Shown in pieces: positions 7,232-15,082 of a stretch of 27,880 nt of DNA (positions within the stretch are counted from its first letter, which is position 1; every line of letters begins with the position of its first letter). The notes below the pieces were generated by a model, which searched no databases, was not told the origin of the DNA, and saw only the letters and a list, made by a program, of their open reading frames with translations. The position numbers and the translations under genes are program-made. This DNA is from OLB16 sp964422415 (lineage in GTDB: Bacteria > Hinthialibacterota > Hinthialibacteria > OLB16): the NCBI GenBank assembly GCA_964422415.1, contig CAYRBI010000072.1, forward strand, positions 1 through 27,880. Direction: 5' to 3'.

Positions 7232-9652
7232 GTGCATCCAAGGCGCCACATGACTTGGCTCGGGGTCTTGCTGTGGACGGGGCTATTCCTGTCCCCCGCC
7301 GCCGCTCAAGTTATCGGTGAGATCCAAATTGAGGGGGTGAAATCTTCGGATCCCGCTGATGTTTTGAAGGTGGTTCAGACGAAGGTCGGCTCCTCCCTGA
7401 AGGCTCCCGTAACCACCCGCTCGATCACCGAGGATCTCCGCCGCATCAGCGAGCTCGAACGTTTCGACCCGCTCAGTCTGCGGGTTGAGACGCGTGGCAC
7501 TGAGGCCTTAAAAACCCTCGTCTTCATTGTCAAGGAATACCCCGTCGTCACCGACACCCAGTATACCGGGAACACCAAGTACAAGAAAAAACGACTTGAC
7601 ACCGAAATTGGCTTCGAGGCAGGCGAACCCCTCTTTTTCAGACCCGGCTTGGTCGACAAGCTGGTGGAGAAACTCGAAAAGTTCTACAACTCCAAGGGAT
7701 TCTCGAGTGTGTTGATCGAAGGGCGCAAGGCCAGTGAGACGGATGCGGGGGTGGTCCTTGAGTTCGCCATCGAGGAGGGCCGGAAACTTAAACTCCAATC
7801 GGTGGGATTTGAGGGAAACACCGCTTTCACGGATGAGGAGTTGAACAAGAAGGTTAAGACCAAACCCAAGGCTCTCCACCTCTTCCGCCGTAAGTTCGAC
7901 GCGGACCAATTCGAGAAGGATATTCATGCCTTGGAGTTCTTCTACCAACAGAATGGGTTCCTGGAGGCTAAGGTCAAGGAAGGCGAACGGAAACTGGTCA
8001 AGGAGGACCGCCGTCTGGATGTGAACTTCGCCATCGAGGAAGGCCCTCAATACCGCCTTGGGAAGATCAACATCGAGGGGGCTAGTACCTTCGAGCGTTC
8101 TGAGTTGCTCAATCCGATCACCGTTCAACGCGGAGAGATCCTCGACCGTCCGAAATTAATCCAGAACCTTCAGGATGTCCGCTCCCTTTACTGGTATCAG
8201 GGGTACCGCCTGGTGGATATCGAACCGGAGATCACCCCCGACCGGGATACGGGGATTGCCGACCTGCTCTTACGAATCAATGAGGGGCCCCGCATGCGTC
8301 TGCGTGATATCCATTTTGAGGGGGTGGGTGAGGCAGCTGATCAGAGTACCTTCGAGGTGCCTCTCGAAACCAAGGATTATGTCATCGAGAGAGAGTTCGC
8401 GCTTACCAAAGGGGAAGTGCTCGATTGGTCGAAGGTGGAGGAAACCGAACGCCGTCTGATCAACCTCCAGTTCTTCGAGGGCCAGGAGGGAGCCTTTCCA
8501 CCCAAACTCAAGCATGGGTTTCAACTCGAGCCAATCCCCGGGACACGGGAGGCGGACCTCCTACTACAACTCGAGGAGGCCAACACCGGATTTATTCAGC
8601 TGGGTGGTGGATTCTCGACCGATTATGGCGCAAGTTTGAACTTTGAATTTAAAGACAAGAATGCCTTTGGCAAGGCCTGGAGTTACTCTTTCCAGGCGGA
8701 TGTCGGTAGCAAGCGCCAAAGTGTCACCCTGTCTTTCTTTAATCCGCACCTGAATAACACTGATTTCACCAACCGGTATGGTGTCTACTACCGTAAAACC
8801 AAAAAAGTGGGGGGGCGGGATTTCGCGGAGAGGCGGATTGGTGGGACCGTCGCCTTGGGGCGTCAGATTACCCGTGAATTGAATGCGGAAGTGGAGTACC
8901 GGCTGGAGCAGGTGAAGATCGAGGATGTAGGTGATACCTTAATCCTGCACGATCCGGATGATGACAATGCCACACTGGTGGATAAGCTCTTCGCGGAGGA
9001 TACCAGTATCACGAGTAGCGTGGCGCTGCGTATGTCCAGAGACACACGTGACTATGTCTTCTTTCCCACCAAGGGTGTACGCGATGTGTTCAGCGTGGAG
9101 GGCGCGGGTGTGGGGGGTGATAACAACTTTACGGCTCTGTCCGGGACCATCGACCGTTACCTCAAACTCAAGGAGAAGATGGTTCTGGCTCTTCGTGGCC
9201 ATTATGCGATGGCATTCCCCTTTGGGGATACTGAGCGGATCCCATTACATGAACGCTATTACCTGGGGGGCTCGAACACGATTCGTGGTTTCAAGGTGGC
9301 CGGAATTTCTCCAGTTAAGTATGCTCAGCGTAAGGTTACCGATATTGACGGGAACGAAGTTTTTACGGACGATGATATGCGTGTTGGGGGTGAGGCGGAG
9401 TGGTACTCCAACCTCGAATTGCGTTATCGTTGGAACGATACCGTCCAGACGGTCGGTTTCGTGGATGCGGGTGACGTATTCGAGGAGGCCACTGATTTCG
9501 ATCTCAGCACCACCCGGGCGGCAGTGGGAACAGGCTTACGGTTGAATCTATTCAATAACGCGTTGGTGCGTTTGGATCTGGGCTTCCCTGTGGCCAAGGA
9601 GTCCGAGGATAAGAAACAGAACTTCCAATTCAATTTCGGGGCGAGTTTCTAG
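7232..9652 (+). CDS. bamA: Outer membrane protein assembly factor BamA
   Basis: BamA inserts beta-barrel proteins into the outer membrane. From the GTG at 7232 the protein has 806 residues: a signal peptide (basic HPRRH, hydrophobic core, cleavage near PAAAQ), five POTRA domains (about 27-103, 104-183, 185-271, 274-352, 355-449) and a 16-strand-type barrel (about 450-806). GGSNTIRGF (679-687) is the conserved loop-6 IRGF motif, and the last residue is Phe, as expected for a BAM-recognised barrel. Start choice: ATG 7250 has AAGG nearby but would remove all basic residues from the signal peptide n-region, so GTG 7232 is preferred with moderate certainty. Skp/OmpH and an LpxD-like gene follow, the order seen in many Gram-negative bacteria. 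Confidence 0.95.
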   Translation: MHPRRHMTWLGVLLWTGLFLSPAAAQVIGEIQIEGVKSSDPADVLKVVQTKVGSSLKAPVTTRSITEDLRRISELERFDPLSLRVETRGTEALKTLVFIVKEYPVVTDTQYTGNTKYKKKRLDTEIGFEAGEPLFFRPGLVDKLVEKLEKFYNSKGFSSVLIEGRKASETDAGVVLEFAIEEGRKLKLQSVGFEGNTAFTDEELNKKVKTKPKALHLFRRKFDADQFEKDIHALEFFYQQNGFLEAKVKEGERKLVKEDRRLDVNFAIEEGPQYRLGKINIEGASTFERSELLNPITVQRGEILDRPKLIQNLQDVRSLYWYQGYRLVDIEPEITPDRDTGIADLLLRINEGPRMRLRDIHFEGVGEAADQSTFEVPLETKDYVIEREFALTKGEVLDWSKVEETERRLINLQFFEGQEGAFPPKLKHGFQLEPIPGTREADLLLQLEEANTGFIQLGGGFSTDYGASLNFEFKDKNAFGKAWSYSFQADVGSKRQSVTLSFFNPHLNNTDFTNRYGVYYRKTKKVGGRDFAERRIGGTVALGRQITRELNAEVEYRLEQVKIEDVGDTLILHDPDDDNATLVDKLFAEDTSITSSVALRMSRDTRDYVFFPTKGVRDVFSVEGAGVGGDNNFTALSGTIDRYLKLKEKMVLALRGHYAMAFPFGDTERIPLHERYYLGGSNTIRGFKVAGISPVKYAQRKVTDIDGNEVFTDDDMRVGGEAEWYSNLELRYRWNDTVQTVGFVDAGDVFEEATDFDLSTTRAAVGTGLRLNLFNNALVRLDLGFPVAKESEDKKQNFQFNFGASF

Positions 9653-9721
9653 CGCTCCGGTGGAAAAGAATTTGGATGTGAATTGAAATGAGGGAACAAT
9701 GGGGAAGTTGAGGAGAAAACT

Positions 9722-10246
9722 GTGAGGAGATACATGAAACCCAATATCATTCTTCTAGCATTGGTGGGGCTGGGCGTGTGTGTGCTGAGTCAACCGGCTT
9801 TCCCGGAGGCGTTAAGCATCGGTTATGTGAACTTGGACCGTATCCGCGAGGGCTATACGAAATACCAGGAAGCGATTAGCCGGATCAAGACCATCAAAGA
9901 TAAGGAACAAGTGACTCTGGATGAGATGAGCGCCGACTTCGATAAGAATGTCAAACAGTATGAGCTCAAAGACGGTCTGTTTGATGAGAAGCAAAAGAAT
10001 GAAGCGCTTGAGGACCTGCGTAAGAAGTGGAGTATCCTCAATGAGTTCAAGACAGCCAAAGACCAGGAGCTCGAGAAGCGGAGCCGCGAGGAGCTGGGGC
10101 CTCTCATCGAAAAAATCAAAGCCACCATCAAGGAAGTGGCCGCGGCCAATAAATACCACATGATCTTCAAAGAGTCAGATCTCGCTTACTGTGATAGCCG
10201 TCTCGATATTACAGACAAGGTTCTGGAAGCTCTTAATAAGGAGTAA
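9722..10246 (+). CDS. Periplasmic OmpH/Skp-family chaperone
   Basis: Skp-type chaperones hold unfolded outer-membrane proteins in the periplasm and deliver them to BamA. The 174-residue product has a signal peptide ending near PAFPEA and then the family opening SIGYVNLDRIREGYTKYQEA. A long charged helical region follows (about 50-140, rich in Lys and Glu, the Skp tentacle hairpin), and the protein ends with the typical YHMIFKESDLAYCDSRLDITDKVLEALNKE-type strand and helix. GTG 9722 has GAGGAG at 9710-9715 with a 6-base gap. ATG 9734 also has GAGGAG (9724-9729) but only 4 bases away. Size and position between bamA and an lpxD-like gene fit skp. Confidence 0.88.
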   Translation: MRRYMKPNIILLALVGLGVCVLSQPAFPEALSIGYVNLDRIREGYTKYQEAISRIKTIKDKEQVTLDEMSADFDKNVKQYELKDGLFDEKQKNEALEDLRKKWSILNEFKTAKDQELEKRSREELGPLIEKIKATIKEVAAANKYHMIFKESDLAYCDSRLDITDKVLEALNKE

Positions 10247-10251
10247 CTGCT

Positions 10252-11253
10252 GTGCCCACCCTGAAATTAGGGGAACTGGCCGAAAGGATCGCCTGCCGGT
10301 TAGATGGCGATCCCGGGGTCCTCATCTCGGGAGTTAATACGATTGATGCCGCTGGTCCCGGCGAGCTCTCATTCGTTCATAATGAAAAGTATATCAGTGC
10401 GATTCCATCCTCACGCGCCTCGGCTATCGTGGTCCCCTCAGACCTCGAAACCGATTTCCGTCCACTTCTCAGGAGTAATGATCCGTACGTGACCTTTGGG
10501 GAGGCCATGCGGATCTTCCTTCCCAAGCGTCAACGTCCCGAACCGGGAATCCATCCCACTGCCGTGGTCGCCCCCAGCGCTCAGATCGATCCCGCTGCCT
10601 CGGTGGGGCCCTTCTGTTGTATCGGTGAGGAGGCCTGTGTGGGAGCGGAAGTCACTTTGATGGCGGGTACCCAGGTGGGGATTGGGACAACCCTCGGACC
10701 AGGCACGTGGGTCTATCCCAATGTGGTTATCGGCGCGCGAATCCGTATGGGTCAGGATGTGGTGATTCACAGCGGGGCCGTGCTGCTTTCTCCGGTCAAC
10801 ACCAATGCCGAAGATCTCTCCCGCCAATACCTCATTGAGATCGGACGGGATGTAGAGATCGGTGCCAATGTAACTGTAGAACCCGGCAAGAACAGTCCCA
10901 CCCGGATTGGTCCCGGAACCAAGATTGATAACCTGGTTCGTATCGGAAGTGAAGCGCGTATTGGTGATGACTGTATCATCGTGGCGCAGGTCTCCATCGG
11001 TCCGGGCGCGGTGGTCGGGAACAATGTCACCCTGGCCGGGCAGGCGTGTATCGAACCACACCGCCGCCTGGGTGACGAGGTAATGGTGGGAGCCAAAAGC
11101 CTGGTCTCGGATGAAGTCGAAGACCGCGCGGTGGTGAGCGGTATCCCTGCTATCCGTCATGATCTCGATCTACGTCTCAAGGCCCACTTGCGCCGTCTAC
11201 CCAAACTCTTCCAGCGCATCGAAGCTGTGGAGAGGATGTTCCCGCCAGAATAG
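10252..11253 (+). CDS. lpxD: LpxD-family UDP-3-O-acylglucosamine N-acyltransferase, with catalytic His replaced
   Basis: LpxD transfers a hydroxyacyl chain from ACP to the 2-amine of UDP-3-O-acylglucosamine in lipid A synthesis. The 333-residue protein has the LpxD N-terminal uridine-binding domain (about 1-95), a left-handed beta-helix of hexapeptide repeats (about 100-285) and a C-terminal helix after VVSGIPA (295-300). The usual IDNLVQIGHNV motif reads IDNLVRIGSEA, so Ser233 stands where the catalytic His of E. coli LpxD (His239) lies. The second His (EPHRRLG, His270) is kept. The SDGFG and DRGA motifs are also missing (LLSPVNTN and EPGKN instead). It could be a divergent LpxD, an inactive paralogue or a related acyltransferase. 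GTG 10252 has AAGGAG at 10238-10243 inside the end of ompH, so translation is probably coupled. Confidence 0.8.
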   Translation: MPTLKLGELAERIACRLDGDPGVLISGVNTIDAAGPGELSFVHNEKYISAIPSSRASAIVVPSDLETDFRPLLRSNDPYVTFGEAMRIFLPKRQRPEPGIHPTAVVAPSAQIDPAASVGPFCCIGEEACVGAEVTLMAGTQVGIGTTLGPGTWVYPNVVIGARIRMGQDVVIHSGAVLLSPVNTNAEDLSRQYLIEIGRDVEIGANVTVEPGKNSPTRIGPGTKIDNLVRIGSEARIGDDCIIVAQVSIGPGAVVGNNVTLAGQACIEPHRRLGDEVMVGAKSLVSDEVEDRAVVSGIPAIRHDLDLRLKAHLRRLPKLFQRIEAVERMFPPE

Positions 11254-11281
11254 GCGTGTTGAAGGTTGAACTCGAAAAACG

Positions 11282-11313
11282 AATGGAGTGGCGAACAAAT
11301 TCGCCACTCCATT
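11282..11313. terminator. Bidirectional intrinsic terminator between lpxD-like gene and cysK
   Basis: AATGGAGTGGCGAA (11282-11295) and TTCGCCACTCCATT (11300-11313) form a perfect 14-bp stem with a CAAA loop. T-rich sequence follows on the + strand (TTTCCTT). The flanking genes converge, so this hairpin can end transcription from both sides. It marks the end of the operon that starts at ispD or clpC. Confidence 0.85.
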
Positions 11314-11358
11314 TCCTTCGTGGGCGCCGGAAACCCAGCGCCGAATAACTCATCTCTT

Positions 11359-12318
11359 CTATTCCAGCAACCCTTCATACAGCACGCTGCTCAGGTAACG
11401 TTCACCTGAATCTGGCAAGATTGTGACGATGGTCTTGCCCTGGAACCGTTCCTGCTTGGCGAGTCTGACCGCTGCTGCTGTGGCGGCTCCACTTGAGATA
11501 CCCGCGAGGATACCCTCTTCCCGAGCCAGACGGCGGCCATACTCGACAGCCTCTTCATTACTCACCAACTCGACCTGGTCTACCAGCGACAGATCCAGGA
11601 CATCGGGTACAAAGCCAGCTCCGATGCCTTGGATACGGTGGGGGCCCGGCTTGATCTCCTGCCCCGATCTTACTTGTGTGATGACGGGGCTGGTCTCCGG
11701 TTCAACCGCCACAGAGAGGATCCCCTTTTTTCTGGTCTTTTTGATGTACTGTGATACCCCGGTAATGGTCCCGCCGGTGCCAACCCCCGCGACAAACACA
11801 TCGATGCTCCCCTTCGTGTCCTCCCAGATCTCGGGACCGGTGGTTTTTTCGTGGATGAGGGGATTGGCGGGATTTTTGAACTGCTGGGGGAGGTAGTATT
11901 TGGCGGGATCCGAGGTGGCGATCTCCTCGGCCTTGGCCACCGCTCCCTTCATTCCTTTATCGCTGGGGGTCAGGATTAGGTTGGCTCCGAAGGCCTTGAG
12001 CACTTTCCTGCGTTCGAGACTCATGCTCTCCGGCATGGTCAAGGTGATCTTGTATCCCCTGGAGGCGGCGACAAAGGCCAGAGCGATGCCAGTGTTTCCG
12101 CTGGTGGGTTCCACAATTTCACGTCCATTGTCTAAAAAACCCTGCTTCTCGGCCTCCCAGATCATGGAGGCCCCAATCCGGCATTTTACCGAATAAGAGG
12201 GATTTCTCCCCTCGATTTTTACCAGAACAGTGGCTTTGGCTCCCTCCGTGATCCGGTTCAGCCGGACTAAAGGGGTTCTCCCAATGCTGAGTGAATTTTC
12301 TTCGAACCATCTTGACAT
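11359..12318 (-). CDS. cysK: Cysteine synthase (O-acetylserine sulfhydrylase), CysK type
   Basis: CysK is a PLP enzyme that makes cysteine from O-acetylserine and sulfide. The 319-residue product carries the PLP-lysine motif NPSYSVKCRIGASMIW (Lys45), which is very like E. coli CysK. It also has the substrate loop TSGNTG (72-77), the phosphate-binding GVGTGGTITG (178-187) and the C-terminal LPDSGERYLSS. I set the start at the ATG ending at 12318 because GGAGG (12327-12331 on the complement) lies 8 bases upstream. An upstream extension to 12372 is open but has no family counterpart and runs through the promoter. It is single-gene, convergent with the lpxD-like gene and divergent from the membrane-protein gene at 12562. 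Together with metY-metX-metW it forms a sulfur assimilation neighbourhood. Confidence 0.96.
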   Translation of the reverse strand: MSRWFEENSLSIGRTPLVRLNRITEGAKATVLVKIEGRNPSYSVKCRIGASMIWEAEKQGFLDNGREIVEPTSGNTGIALAFVAASRGYKITLTMPESMSLERRKVLKAFGANLILTPSDKGMKGAVAKAEEIATSDPAKYYLPQQFKNPANPLIHEKTTGPEIWEDTKGSIDVFVAGVGTGGTITGVSQYIKKTRKKGILSVAVEPETSPVITQVRSGQEIKPGPHRIQGIGAGFVPDVLDLSLVDQVELVSNEEAVEYGRRLAREEGILAGISSGAATAAAVRLAKQERFQGKTIVTILPDSGERYLSSVLYEGLLE

Positions 12319-12336
12319 GATGACAACCTCCATATA

Positions 12337-12346
12337 GTCTATAGAC
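12337..12346. promoter_or_regulatory. Palindrome GTCTATAGAC in the cysK leader (candidate operator)
   Basis: A perfect 10-bp palindrome in AT-rich sequence lies between the proposed cysK -10 element and its ribosome binding site. The position suits a repressor site or early-leader control. No specific regulator can be named. Confidence 0.35.
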
Positions 12347-12355
12347 ATTATAGAG

Positions 12356-12384
12356 TTTATAGTGCTTGACAACTTCTAAGTCAA
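12356..12384 (-). promoter_or_regulatory. Sigma-70-type promoter of cysK
   Basis: On the minus strand, TTGACT (12384-12379) and TATAAA (12361-12356) are separated by exactly 17 bp, upstream of the cysK start at 12318. This is a near-consensus housekeeping promoter. The leader would be about 30 bases long and include the GTCTATAGAC palindrome. Confidence 0.6.
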
Positions 12385-12435
12385 TCCCAGTGGATCTTTG
12401 AAAGGCGGTTGGTATAAAGGTTGACAAGTTCTTAG
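12366..12435 (+). promoter_or_regulatory. Two copies of TTGACAANTTCTNAG in the cysK / outer-membrane gene divergent region
   Basis: TTGACAACTTCTAAG at 12366-12380 and TTGACAAGTTCTTAG at 12421-12435 match in 13 of 15 positions and lie 55 bases apart. The first overlaps the cysK -35 region. The second begins with a consensus -35 hexamer that could serve the gene at 12562, although the -10 at 17 bp (AGTAAA) is poor. A similar but shortened TTGACTTCTAGG occurs at 13708-13719 before metY. They could be shared regulator sites or promoter coincidences. Confidence 0.4.
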
Positions 12436-12561
12436 GCTCTATGAGTAAATGGCCATCGGTTTGATAGAGAATAGGCCGAGTGGCTGTAAAAAGGATTGGT
12501 ATGTGTGACGGTCTTTGGCCGTTACCAGAGTATTGAATTTCACGGTAAAGAGGAGGTTGCG

Positions 12562-13602
12562 ATGAAGAAGGGAAGTCTTGCTGTACATTGGGGGGGGATC
12601 ATTCTAGCGGTGCTGTTTGTCAGTGCGGGGTGGGCGCAGCAGCCTTACAGCAACGAGACCATGAAACTCTCGTTGACTCCACAGGTGCCAACCGCTCTGG
12701 CTCCAGTAGGGGGGTACCAAGTAGCACAGGCGGAGGACACTGAGGCCGCGGCCGTGGAGGCTGCTCCCGATTTCACGCTCATGGGGGGAGCTCCAGCATG
12801 CGATCACTCCTGGGAGGATTCCTTCGCGCGTCCAGTCACCAACTTCAGGTTTGATCACCCCTTCATCTGGAATGAGCTTCGTCCGATGTTTGTGGAGCAT
12901 TCGTTCCCGAAGGATTCCGCCATGGGTGGAGGGAAGCTGCGGGTCTACACCAGCCAGTTCCAGTTGAAACTGAGTGAGCGGGTTGGTTTAGTGGCGCTCA
13001 AGGCGGGATTTGTGGAATTCAACCCCGGTGCGTTACAGGATGAAGAGGGCTGGGCCGATCTGGCCGCTGGTTTGAAATTCAACCTGATCAATGATCCTGC
13101 CCAGCAGTTCGCGCTCTCTTTGGGGACTGTCTATGAGATGTCTCAGGGCACCCACGCCATCTTCCAAGGTGGTGGCAGTGATGGCATCTGGGATCTGTAC
13201 CTGTCGGCGGCCAAGGGCTGTGGGCGGACTCACATCATTACCACAGCTGGTTTTGATGTCCCCAACAACCGTTCCAACGATACCCCGGTGTTCCACTATC
13301 ATGCTCATGCGGACTATTCGTTGACTTCTTACTTCGCTCCGTTGGTCGAACTCAATGGCTACCACTACTTCGAGACCGCCGACCGCAATGCGGGTCTGGG
13401 CGCGCCACTCGATTTCGAAGGCTTTGATTATGCCAACTTTGGTTCCTCCAACGCAGGCGGCGACCATGTCACCATGGGCGTTGGTTTCCGGTTGGATCTC
13501 TTCAAGAACGCCAAGTTTGGTACTGCGTACGAATGGAGTTTGACTGATCGCAAGGACCTCTTTGAGGACCGTGTCACCTGCGATATCTCATATCGCTTCT
13601 AA
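12562..13602 (+). CDS. Putative outer-membrane beta-barrel protein, function unknown
   Basis: I chose ATG 12562 because GAGGAGG at 12550-12556 lies 5 bases upstream and the new N-terminus is a clean signal peptide (MKKGS, hydrophobic core, cleavage near AGWAQ). An in-frame GTG at 12496 would bury it. The 346-residue product has a low-complexity Ala/Glu segment (about 55-70), then alternating amphipathic strands rich in aromatic residues and Gly, ending in CDISYRF with a terminal Phe. This is typical of outer-membrane barrels. Two Cys (in APACDHSW and AKGCGRTH) and a third near the end are seen. I recognise no named family. Its position between cysK and metY, with a promoter region shared with cysK, raises the possibility of sulfur-compound transport, but nothing in the sequence proves it. 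Confidence 0.7.
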   Translation: MKKGSLAVHWGGIILAVLFVSAGWAQQPYSNETMKLSLTPQVPTALAPVGGYQVAQAEDTEAAAVEAAPDFTLMGGAPACDHSWEDSFARPVTNFRFDHPFIWNELRPMFVEHSFPKDSAMGGGKLRVYTSQFQLKLSERVGLVALKAGFVEFNPGALQDEEGWADLAAGLKFNLINDPAQQFALSLGTVYEMSQGTHAIFQGGGSDGIWDLYLSAAKGCGRTHIITTAGFDVPNNRSNDTPVFHYHAHADYSLTSYFAPLVELNGYHYFETADRNAGLGAPLDFEGFDYANFGSSNAGGDHVTMGVGFRLDLFKNAKFGTAYEWSLTDRKDLFEDRVTCDISYRF

Positions 13603-13619
13603 ACTTCTGTTGACCAACC

Positions 13620-13659
13620 CCCCTGGATTTCCATATCTGTGGAAATCCAGGGGTTCTTT
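13620..13659 (+). terminator. Intrinsic terminator after the outer-membrane protein gene
   Basis: CCCCTGGATTTCCA (13620-13633) and TGGAAATCCAGGGG (13640-13653) form a perfect 14-bp stem with a 6-base loop. It is followed by TTCTTT, 17 bases after the stop codon at 13602. Confidence 0.9.
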
Positions 13660-13772
13660 ACCCGAATAGCGGTTGATCGTGCCATCAAACTCGGACTGGA
13701 AGGGTTGTTGACTTCTAGGACGGATGGGTGTTTTGTAATAGATTGTTAACGAACGAAAGGGGATTGACCGGT

Positions 13773-15077
13773 ATGAGTCATCCAGGCATTGAAACCATCT
13801 CTCTTCACGCGGGACAAGCACCCGATCCAGCGACCAACGCTTGTGCTGTCCCCATCTATCAAACGGCGTCGTATGTGTTCAATTCCGCTGAACATGCGGC
13901 GAACCTGTTCGCGCTCAAGGAGTTCGGGAATATCTACTCCCGGATTATGAACCCGACTACGGATGTCCTTGAGAAGAGGCTGGCGGCACTGCATGGCGGT
14001 ACAGGAGCTCTGGCGGTTTCCTCCGGGCAAGCGGCAATCACCCTGGCAGTCCTCAATATCACCAGCGCCGGACAGAATATTGTCTCATCCAGTTGCCTTT
14101 ATGGTGGAACCTACACCTTGTTCCGCTACACCCTTTCACGGTTCGGAATTGAGGTAAGATTTGTAGATTCCTCAAACCTCTCCGAGGTTGAGGCTGCGAT
14201 CGATGACAAGACCCGGCTGGTGTATTTGGAGTCCATCGGCAATCCCAAGAACAATGTCGCTGACTTTTCGGGGATTGCTGAGACCGCCCATAAGCATGGG
14301 ATCCCATTTGTGGTGGACAACACGGTCAGTCCTCCGCCTCTCTTTAATCCCATGGAGTGGGGGGCGGACATTGTGGTCTACTCACTGACCAAGTTCATCG
14401 GTGGCCATGGCACTAGCATTGGTGGTGCGGTAGTCGATTCCGGGAAGTTTCCCTGGAACAACGGCAAGTTCCCTGAGTTGTCCGAACCAGATCCTTCTTA
14501 TCATGGGCTCAATTACTGGGAAGCCTTCGGTCAGCATGAGAAGGCGGTAGTACCAGGGATTGCTTACATCATCAAAGCGCGCTTACAGCTCTTGCGAGAC
14601 ATGGGGATGACACTGTCGCCCTTCAACGCCTTCCTATTCCTGCAAGGTTTGGAGACCCTTCCATTGCGGGTCCGTCAACACGCCAAGAATGCTTTGGCGG
14701 TGGCCCAGTGGCTGGAGAAGCACCCGGCGGTCAGTTGGGTCAACTATCCCGGCCTGCCCAGCCATCCTGACCATGCACGGGCCAGTAAGTACTTGAAGGA
14801 AGGGGCTGGAGCCATTATCGGCTTTGGCATCAAGGGCGGCCGCCAGGCGGGAGTGAAGTTGATCAACTCGGTCAAGCTCTTGACACACCTGGCGAACATT
14901 GGCGATGCCAAGAGCCTGATCATCCACCCCGCCTCGACAACCCACCAGCAGCTCAGCCCCGAGGAGCAGATTGCCTCAGGAGTGACAGATGATTTCGTCC
15001 GGTTTTCAGTCGGTTTGGAGAGTCTGCAAGACATCCTGGCCGATTTGGATCAGGCCCTCAAGGCCAGTCAGGCATAA
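13773..15077 (+). CDS. metY: O-acetylhomoserine sulfhydrylase (aminocarboxypropyltransferase), MetY type
   Basis: MetY is a PLP enzyme that makes homocysteine from O-acetylhomoserine and sulfide, bypassing cystathionine. The 434-residue length fits. Visible signatures: the opening ETISLHAGQAPDPATNACAVPIYQTASY, YSRIMNPTTDVLEKRLAALHGG, SSGQAAITLA, FVVDNTVSPP and the PLP-lysine segment SLTKFIGGHGTSIGG (Lys207). The C-terminus has HPASTTHQQL and RFSVGLE. ATG 13773 was chosen over an upstream GTG at 13728 because the family begins here and AAAGGGG lies upstream. It starts the metY-metX-metW operon, with metX 5 bases after its stop. A weak -35-like TTGACT at 13708-13713 precedes it. I saw no SAM riboswitch in the 170-base upstream gap. 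Confidence 0.95.
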   Translation: MSHPGIETISLHAGQAPDPATNACAVPIYQTASYVFNSAEHAANLFALKEFGNIYSRIMNPTTDVLEKRLAALHGGTGALAVSSGQAAITLAVLNITSAGQNIVSSSCLYGGTYTLFRYTLSRFGIEVRFVDSSNLSEVEAAIDDKTRLVYLESIGNPKNNVADFSGIAETAHKHGIPFVVDNTVSPPPLFNPMEWGADIVVYSLTKFIGGHGTSIGGAVVDSGKFPWNNGKFPELSEPDPSYHGLNYWEAFGQHEKAVVPGIAYIIKARLQLLRDMGMTLSPFNAFLFLQGLETLPLRVRQHAKNALAVAQWLEKHPAVSWVNYPGLPSHPDHARASKYLKEGAGAIIGFGIKGGRQAGVKLINSVKLLTHLANIGDAKSLIIHPASTTHQQLSPEEQIASGVTDDFVRFSVGLESLQDILADLDQALKASQA

Positions 15078-15082
15078 GCTCG

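Noticed and set aside
12319..12372. N-terminal extension of CysK to 12372
   Set aside because: It would place coding sequence over the ribosome binding site and the promoter -10 element and has no counterpart in the family; ATG 12318 has GGAGG at good spacing.
13603..13772. SAM riboswitch upstream of metY-metX-metW
   Set aside because: The gap is short and largely taken by the preceding terminator; no aptamer-like pairing pattern was found by eye.
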